From Deltaproteobacteria bacterium (GTDB lineage Bacteria > Desulfobacterota > DSM-4660 > Desulfatiglandales > Desulfatiglandaceae), in contig JAGHDR010000145.1 of assembly GCA_021159825.1 (NCBI GenBank), positions 1 through 9,445 on the forward strand: 9,445 nt of DNA. Direction: 5' to 3'. Positions 6,101-9,445 of the stretch are shown piece after piece. Both the position numbers and the translations under genes were made by a program. Within the stretch, counting starts at the first letter, position 1; each line of letters starts with the position of its first letter. A model generated the notes under the pieces. The model did not search any database. It saw nothing but the letters and a program-made list of their open reading frames with translations, and was not told the DNA's origin.

Positions 6101-6211
6101 AGTGCCGTGGCCGGGGTTATGACCCGCCTGGAGGCGTATAAAAACGTCATCTTTAACAGTATGCAAAAAGCACAGCAGGAAGCGGAAGAACCGCGAAAAC
6201 CGGCCAATTGA
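3122..6211 (+). CDS. Tandem-domain acyl-CoA dehydratase activase (BadF/BcrA/HgdC type) with DUF2229 region
   Basis: A 1029-residue cytoplasmic protein. GTG 3122 is chosen because GAGGAA lies 3114-3119; an in-frame TTG at 3056 lacks this signal. Two ASKHA-type ATPase domains follow each other: residues 5-310 (Gly9-Ile-Asp-Val-Gly-Ser, Gly-Gly-Gln-Glu) and 346-600 (Gly349-Ile-Asp-Ile-Gly-Ser-Thr-Thr-Thr-Lys, Gly-Gly-Gln-Asp). Each has the cysteine pair that holds the [4Fe-4S] cluster between HgdC subunits: Cys141 and Cys194/196, then Cys471 and Cys511. So one chain may form the dimer-like cluster site by itself. Next come a cysteine cluster (631, 637, 641, 659) and the DUF2229/CoA-activase region (Cys757-Tyr-Pro-Val-Lys with His764-Gly-His, Cys797-Pro, Gly891-Arg-Pro-Tyr-Asn, Cys966). 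Family members use ATP hydrolysis to send low-potential electrons to a dehydratase or double-cubane reductase; the substrate here is unknown. It forms an operon with the next gene (2-nt gap). Confidence 0.88.
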   Translation: MDKKIFFAGIDVGSVSLNGVVINRGREIVYEAPYERHLGKVNERVLALIEGFYRRFGNDGIGSISFTGNHGKELSERLNTPYEFETITQVLGTLFVKPEVRTIISMGGQETALFQINHPGRMGEANHEQWELAYFNTNGPCASGTGSFIDQQAQRLATAIYSRDVNTSQDQLDRILKDFIALGKKSDKPANVACRCTVFTKSDMIHLQNRGEKLEDIIYGLHVGNARNYMSTIVSNRSLESPVVFVGGLSLNELQVKTLKEYVPDLVVPPYNTSIGALGVALAALAAENEKGSSHGNSHPDLSLLKQLASERKGEVPVAKKLVIRKTVFPETNEIKKRAFKKPQKVFLGIDIGSTTTKYALIDEAHEIVGKNYVPTKGKPIEVTQELFRELLNKTGDKIEIVGTATTGSGRNVVGDFLNVDLIIDEITAHARGAVEIDPAVDTLFEIGGQDAKYVSIANTYPLDFDMNKVCAAGTGSFLHELANKYGISIIEEFQDIALSSEAPVKLAERCTVFMESDLVSYHQKGVATNDLIAGLCYAIVHNYLNRVVEKRKVGERVMFLGGPSLNKGVVAAFENVLGRALIVPRHREVLGAYGAAISVHERMRLLGERTGFRGLRSAIEDRMVYTEKTCRADPQCHNQCKLKIYDFDGRKSIWGGECGRYELTRNRGVMETNFFALRQEIWETYMAGVYETLSDKPLLRVGDRPTVGLQRALYGQQDAVLWAHFFDHLGYRLVLTPPTNAHLSRMGIEAMTAETCYPVKVSHGHVKELVGKTAFLFLPSVVNMGKSQDKEKGFYCPMVQSNSYMVRMALDLDMTNVLNPVVHLKYDVETLAMEIAEQLRPKLSLTVHQVREALYYAFGREEQFRKAVFQKGTEILESRSAGEPMVVVTGRPYNLYDERLNLRLGHNMAKIGIKAMPMDFWDVSSVDLSDFPSMYWAQGAKILRTAKIVVSNPDFFGLHLTNFGCGADSFLEHFYRHIMGDKPYMILELDEHSAVAGVMTRLEAYKNVIFNSMQKAQQEAEEPRKPAN

Positions 6212-6213
6212 CC

Positions 6214-7569
6214 ATGGAAACCAAAAACGTCATTAATTTTGAATCCTTCAGCAATAAAGTGGGACGGTTCAGTCTCAAGGAACGAACCTGTCTGATTCCG
6301 GAAATGAATCGGATGGGCAGCCATCTATTGGCTGCCAATTTCAGAAGTTTCGGTATCCGGGCAAAGGTTCTTGAGACTTTTAAAGGGATGGATCTGGGCA
6401 TGGCCCATACTTCGGGGAAAGAGTGCTTTCCCTGTCAAATCACCATGGGGGATATCCTCTATTTCATGGAGCAGGAGTCGACCCGCCTGGGATCGGAATT
6501 TGATCCTGATGCCTACGTCTATTTCATGCCGGAAGCGGACGGCCCTTGCCGTTTCGGCATGTACAACAAATACCAGCGGATTGTCCTGGATTCATTTCCG
6601 GCGTTCAGCGGGCTCAGGATCGGTGCTTTGACCACTGCGGATGGGTATTCCCTTGACGGGATCATTGAGAAAGAACGGGTGACCGATCTTCGGAAATCGT
6701 CCTACGTGGCCCTGGTTTTGGGGGATATCCTGGACCGTTTGCTGTGGCGGGTCAGGCCCTATGAGAAAGAAATCGGACTGGCGGATCTGGTGATTGAAAA
6801 ATGCCTTGCGTTTATGGCGGATGCTGTTGAGCGTTTCGGGCAGGGTCTGCAGTTTGATCAGATGTTTGCGCGGCTGGAAGCGGTCGTCAAAGAGGTAAAG
6901 GCGGTCATGGACCCGGGGATCCCGCTGAAACCGTTAATCGGCATGGTGGGGGAAATCTATTTGCGGACCCACGTGAAAGCCAACCAGGACGTCATCCGCA
7001 TGCTGGAAAAGCACGGGGCGGAAGTGGTCAATGCATCTGTATCGGAGTGGGTCAATTTTACCAGCTACGAACATTACAGATCGGCCAAGACAGGGTTGCG
7101 TTTCAGCCTGAAACAATTGAAATTCGACCGCTTCAAAGACCATTTGAAAGACCTTTTCACCTATGGAGGGGATCTTTTTTATCAGGAATACAGACAAAGA
7201 CAGGTTTATAAAAAGGTTTCAGGTCTGGTCGACCTGGCAAAGGACCACAAAATTAGCCACCTGGAGGATGTGCTCAAAGAACAGGATTTGTATAGCTTTG
7301 ATCTGGGCACGGAGGCGTGCTTGAGCATTGCGGGTATGATGGAATACGTTCGGGAGGGATATAACGGTCTGGTGAATGTTTACCCGTTTACCTGTATGCC
7401 GAGCATCACTGCGAGCTCCATCGTGCGGCCGCTCATGAGCAAGCTCAGGGTTCCCTATCTGGATACCCCGTATGATTCCAGCACCCAGCCGGGTCGGGAA
7501 TCCGCGATTCGAACCTTCATGTATCAGGCCGACCAGCATCTCAAACGTTATGGAAGGCACGATTTTTAA
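6214..7569 (+). CDS. HgdB-like CoA dehydratase/reductase-type partner protein
   Basis: A 451-residue cytoplasmic protein. ATG 6214 is 2 nt after the activase stop; an overlapping in-frame TTG (6208) is possible, and the lack of a close ribosome binding site suggests translational coupling. It matches the C-terminal part of the long acyl-CoA dehydratase activase proteins: Gly-Lys-Glu-Cys71-Phe-Pro-Cys74-Gln-Ile-Thr-Met-Gly-Asp, then Gly-Pro-Cys112-Arg-Phe-Gly-Met-Tyr with Tyr-Gln-Arg, and Tyr-Pro-Phe-Thr-Cys394-Met-Pro with Pro-Tyr-Asp near the end. These conserved cysteines are the likely ligands of an Fe-S or double-cubane cluster that accepts electrons from the activase. The middle (about 150-370) is mostly helical and less conserved. 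In many anaerobes this part is fused to the activase in a chain of about 1,400 residues; here it is a separate gene. The true substrate is not known. Confidence 0.82.
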   Translation: METKNVINFESFSNKVGRFSLKERTCLIPEMNRMGSHLLAANFRSFGIRAKVLETFKGMDLGMAHTSGKECFPCQITMGDILYFMEQESTRLGSEFDPDAYVYFMPEADGPCRFGMYNKYQRIVLDSFPAFSGLRIGALTTADGYSLDGIIEKERVTDLRKSSYVALVLGDILDRLLWRVRPYEKEIGLADLVIEKCLAFMADAVERFGQGLQFDQMFARLEAVVKEVKAVMDPGIPLKPLIGMVGEIYLRTHVKANQDVIRMLEKHGAEVVNASVSEWVNFTSYEHYRSAKTGLRFSLKQLKFDRFKDHLKDLFTYGGDLFYQEYRQRQVYKKVSGLVDLAKDHKISHLEDVLKEQDLYSFDLGTEACLSIAGMMEYVREGYNGLVNVYPFTCMPSITASSIVRPLMSKLRVPYLDTPYDSSTQPGRESAIRTFMYQADQHLKRYGRHDF

Positions 7570-7707
7570 ACGGGATTTGGATTTCGAGAGTCAAACGAAC
7601 CAAAACCAAAATCAAAAACACCAGTGTTCCAAAAGTCCGACGGTCAAAAGGTCGATATCGCACTGGTCAAAATAGGATATGTAAAAACCAAAGCAAGGAG
7701 AAAACCT

Positions 7708-9216
7708 TTGGGACTCGCGTCAAAAATGTTAATCAATGCCGTCGAGGCGGAGGAATTCCGGATCGCCGTAATCAAAGACGGGCGGTTGGATGGGTTTTAT
7801 ATCGAAACCGCTGCGACGGAACAGAAGACCGGAAATATCTATAAAGGGGTTGTGGAGAGGGTTGAACCCAGCCTGCAGGCGTGTTTTGTGAACTTTGGAG
7901 GCGATAAAAACGGCTTTTTGTCCGTTACGGATATTCATCCGGAATATTACGCCGTAGAACCGGAACCGAAAAAAGAGACCAGCCTGCCACGGATCGAAAA
8001 TATTTTGAAAAAAGGGCAGGAACTTCTGGTCCAGGTTACCAAGGAGATGCAGGGGCGAAAAGGCGCACAGTTGACCACCTATCTGTCTCTGGCCAGCCGG
8101 TATCTGGTCTTGATGCCTGGGAGCAAGGGGGGTATTTCAAAGAAAATTGAAGATGAAGAGGAGCGTCAGAGACTCAAGTCCATTATGGCCCAGTTCAAGC
8201 TTCCCGAAGGGGTCGGATATATTGTGAGAACCGCGGCTCTGAAACAGAGTAAGCGAGATCTTTCCAGGGACCTCAACCGATTGCTCAGAATGTGGAAAAA
8301 CATCAAGAAAAATGTTCAGGAGGCATCGCCATTAACCCTGGTCCATAAAGAGCAGGATGTTTGTTTGCGAACGTTAAGGGACTATTTCACCAGCGAAATC
8401 ACCGAGGTGCTCGTTGACGATAAAGAGACCCTGGACAAGGTGAAAGACTACATGAAGGTCATCTCTCCCCGGCATCAGGGGCGGGTTAAACTCTTTAAAG
8501 AGAAACGTCCCATCTTCGCGCAATACGAAATCGAAAAGCAGATTGAGACCATCTATCGCAATCGGGTGCCTTTAAAATCCGGCGGTTCAATTGTGATTGA
8601 TCCCACTGAGGCTCTGGTCGCCATCGACGTAAACTCGGGCCGGTGGCGAACGGGTAAGCAAGTGGAAAATACGGCGTTTAAAACCAACCTCGAAGCCGCT
8701 GAAGAGATTGCCCGTCAACTTCGCCTCCGGGATATGGGTGGATTGGTGGTGATTGATTTTATCGATATGCGGGATAAAGAGCATATTCGGGAAGTGGAAA
8801 AAGTGATGAGGGACAAAGCAAAAGAGGGTCGGGCCAAGATCAGCGTTTCCAGTATTTCCAAATTCGGTCTTCTTGAACTGTCGCGGCAGCGTCTCCGGCC
8901 TTCCATCGAATCGGTCAGTTATCAAACCTGTGCGTATTGCAAGGGACGCGGGCTTGTGCCTTCGGTTGAAACAGCCGCCATTTCATTTTTGCGCCGGATT
9001 CGCATGGGATTGAGTAAGAAGGGAATTTTGCAGGTAAAGGGGGAACTTTCCGAGGATGTGGCCGCCTATCTACAAAACCGGAAGCGAAAAGATCTTGCCC
9101 GGATGGAAGAACGTTATGGTCTGGAGATTACCTTGCAGGGGGACCCGTCACTTTCGCCCGACGGGGGCATCCTGGAATTCATCAAAGAGGAACGCAGCCC
9201 AATGCCGAGGCCCTAA
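7708..9216 (+). CDS. rng: Ribonuclease E/G family endoribonuclease (RNase G-like)
   Basis: A 502-residue single-strand-specific endoribonuclease that would act in rRNA 5'-end maturation and mRNA turnover. AAGGAG (7695-7700) lies 7 nt before TTG 7708, giving MGLASKMLINAV; an ATG at 7726 lacks such a signal and would cut into the conserved start. Domains in order: N-terminal RNase H-like part with the S1 domain (residues about 42-80, Gly-Asn-Ile-Tyr-Lys-Gly and Ala-Cys-Phe-Val-Asn-Phe-Gly), 5'-sensor region, then the DNase I-like catalytic part with Asp307 (Ala-Ile-Asp-Val-Asn-Ser) and Asp350 (Val-Ile-Asp-Phe-Ile-Asp-Met), corresponding to E. coli RNase E Asp303 and Asp346. Zn-link cysteines are Cys408 and Cys411 (Cys-Ala-Tyr-Cys, with Ala instead of the usual Pro). 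A C-terminal small domain ends the protein, with no RNase E scaffold tail, hence RNase G-like. It lies 138 bp after the previous gene. Confidence 0.92.
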   Translation: MGLASKMLINAVEAEEFRIAVIKDGRLDGFYIETAATEQKTGNIYKGVVERVEPSLQACFVNFGGDKNGFLSVTDIHPEYYAVEPEPKKETSLPRIENILKKGQELLVQVTKEMQGRKGAQLTTYLSLASRYLVLMPGSKGGISKKIEDEEERQRLKSIMAQFKLPEGVGYIVRTAALKQSKRDLSRDLNRLLRMWKNIKKNVQEASPLTLVHKEQDVCLRTLRDYFTSEITEVLVDDKETLDKVKDYMKVISPRHQGRVKLFKEKRPIFAQYEIEKQIETIYRNRVPLKSGGSIVIDPTEALVAIDVNSGRWRTGKQVENTAFKTNLEAAEEIARQLRLRDMGGLVVIDFIDMRDKEHIREVEKVMRDKAKEGRAKISVSSISKFGLLELSRQRLRPSIESVSYQTCAYCKGRGLVPSVETAAISFLRRIRMGLSKKGILQVKGELSEDVAAYLQNRKRKDLARMEERYGLEITLQGDPSLSPDGGILEFIKEERSPMPRP

Positions 9217-9219
9217 CTA

Positions 9220-9445
9220 TTGTTCAACAATATCATTTATTTCATCGTTGTCCTTCTGATTTTTAATGTCAGCTATTCCGACGTCTCCCCCGATGATTCT
9301 TTACTTTATTCGATCGCCGGACTTGTGATTTGCTGGGTGGCTTTCGCCGCTTATTGCCGCCGGAGTTTTTTTTATTTTAACCGACGTATCGCTTCCGGAC
9401 GGTATCCCGAGGGTGCATCGGCGGAACGATACGAGCGGCTGAATC
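9220..9445 (+). CDS. Unidentified membrane protein, N-terminal part (runs off the window)
   Basis: Open to the right edge: 75 complete codons. The frame begins at TTG 9220, 3 nt after the RNase stop, with GAGG (9207-9210) 9 nt upstream as a possible ribosome binding site. Residues 4-17 (Ile-Ile-Tyr-Phe-Ile-Val-Val-Leu-Leu-Ile-Phe) and about 28-46 (Leu-Leu-Tyr-Ser-Ile-Ala-Gly-Leu-Val-Ile-Cys-Trp-Val) form two hydrophobic segments, followed by a basic stretch (Cys-Arg-Arg-Ser, Asn-Arg-Arg). The layout suits the start of a membrane metallopeptidase of the M48 type or another integral membrane protein, but no catalytic motif falls within the window. The close spacing to the RNase gene suggests co-transcription. 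Confidence 0.55.
   Translation, partial: MFNNIIYFIVVLLIFNVSYSDVSPDDSLLYSIAGLVICWVAFAAYCRRSFFYFNRRIASGRYPEGASAERYERLN

Overview
The window joins two different kinds of DNA. The left third (about 1-2830) is AT-rich accessory DNA that reads as the distal part of a chromosomal (sedentary) integron cassette array, followed by decaying toxin-antitoxin-like modules. The right two thirds (about 3120-9445) is a more GC-rich, tightly packed set of plus-strand genes of a strict anaerobe. The gene types (a tandem-domain acyl-CoA dehydratase activase with its partner reductase-like protein, then an RNase E/G) and the codon style suggest a Desulfobacterota (former deltaproteobacterial sulfate-reducer type) genome. 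That taxonomic call is inference only.

Layout. 26-119, 192-280 and 653-779: three attC-like sites, all in the same orientation, each with R''/L''/L'/R' architecture and a long imperfect stem. They delimit an ORF-less cassette (114-274) and a cassette carrying a TIGR04076-family protein (364-645). The next cassette carries hicA-hicB (847-1243), but only the left half of its own attC survives (1238-~1265). Within each cassette the first bases are complementary to the R'' box of its own downstream attC (GTTATAT/ATATAAC, GTTATGC/GCATAAC), as expected for a cassette that once circularised. Because attC follows each gene on the plus strand, the integrase gene should lie to the left, outside the window.

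1316-1474 is the N-terminal scrap of a REP-associated (Y1-type) transposase, lying where the array breaks. 1514-2133 encodes a BECR-fold-like putative RNase toxin overlapping a DUF2283 protein. 2137-2761 looks like a second copy of the same arrangement: a decayed toxin remnant followed by a second DUF2283-type protein. A possible degenerate attC (2756-2826) follows, then about 300 bp without a recognisable gene.

3122-6211 and 6214-7569 encode a two-gene version of the large 2-hydroxyacyl-CoA dehydratase activase/reductase-like protein, with two activase ATPase domains in tandem, a DUF2229 region and a separate HgdB-like partner. In many anaerobes these parts are one polypeptide. The pair probably performs ATP-driven low-potential electron transfer through Fe-S clusters; the substrate is unknown. 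7708-9216 is an RNase G/E family ribonuclease, and an unidentified two-helix membrane protein starts 3 nt after it and runs off the window.

The most notable content is the integron array end and the tandem toxin/DUF2283 modules beside it. Every strong gene is on the plus strand; I found no tRNA, rRNA or CRISPR.
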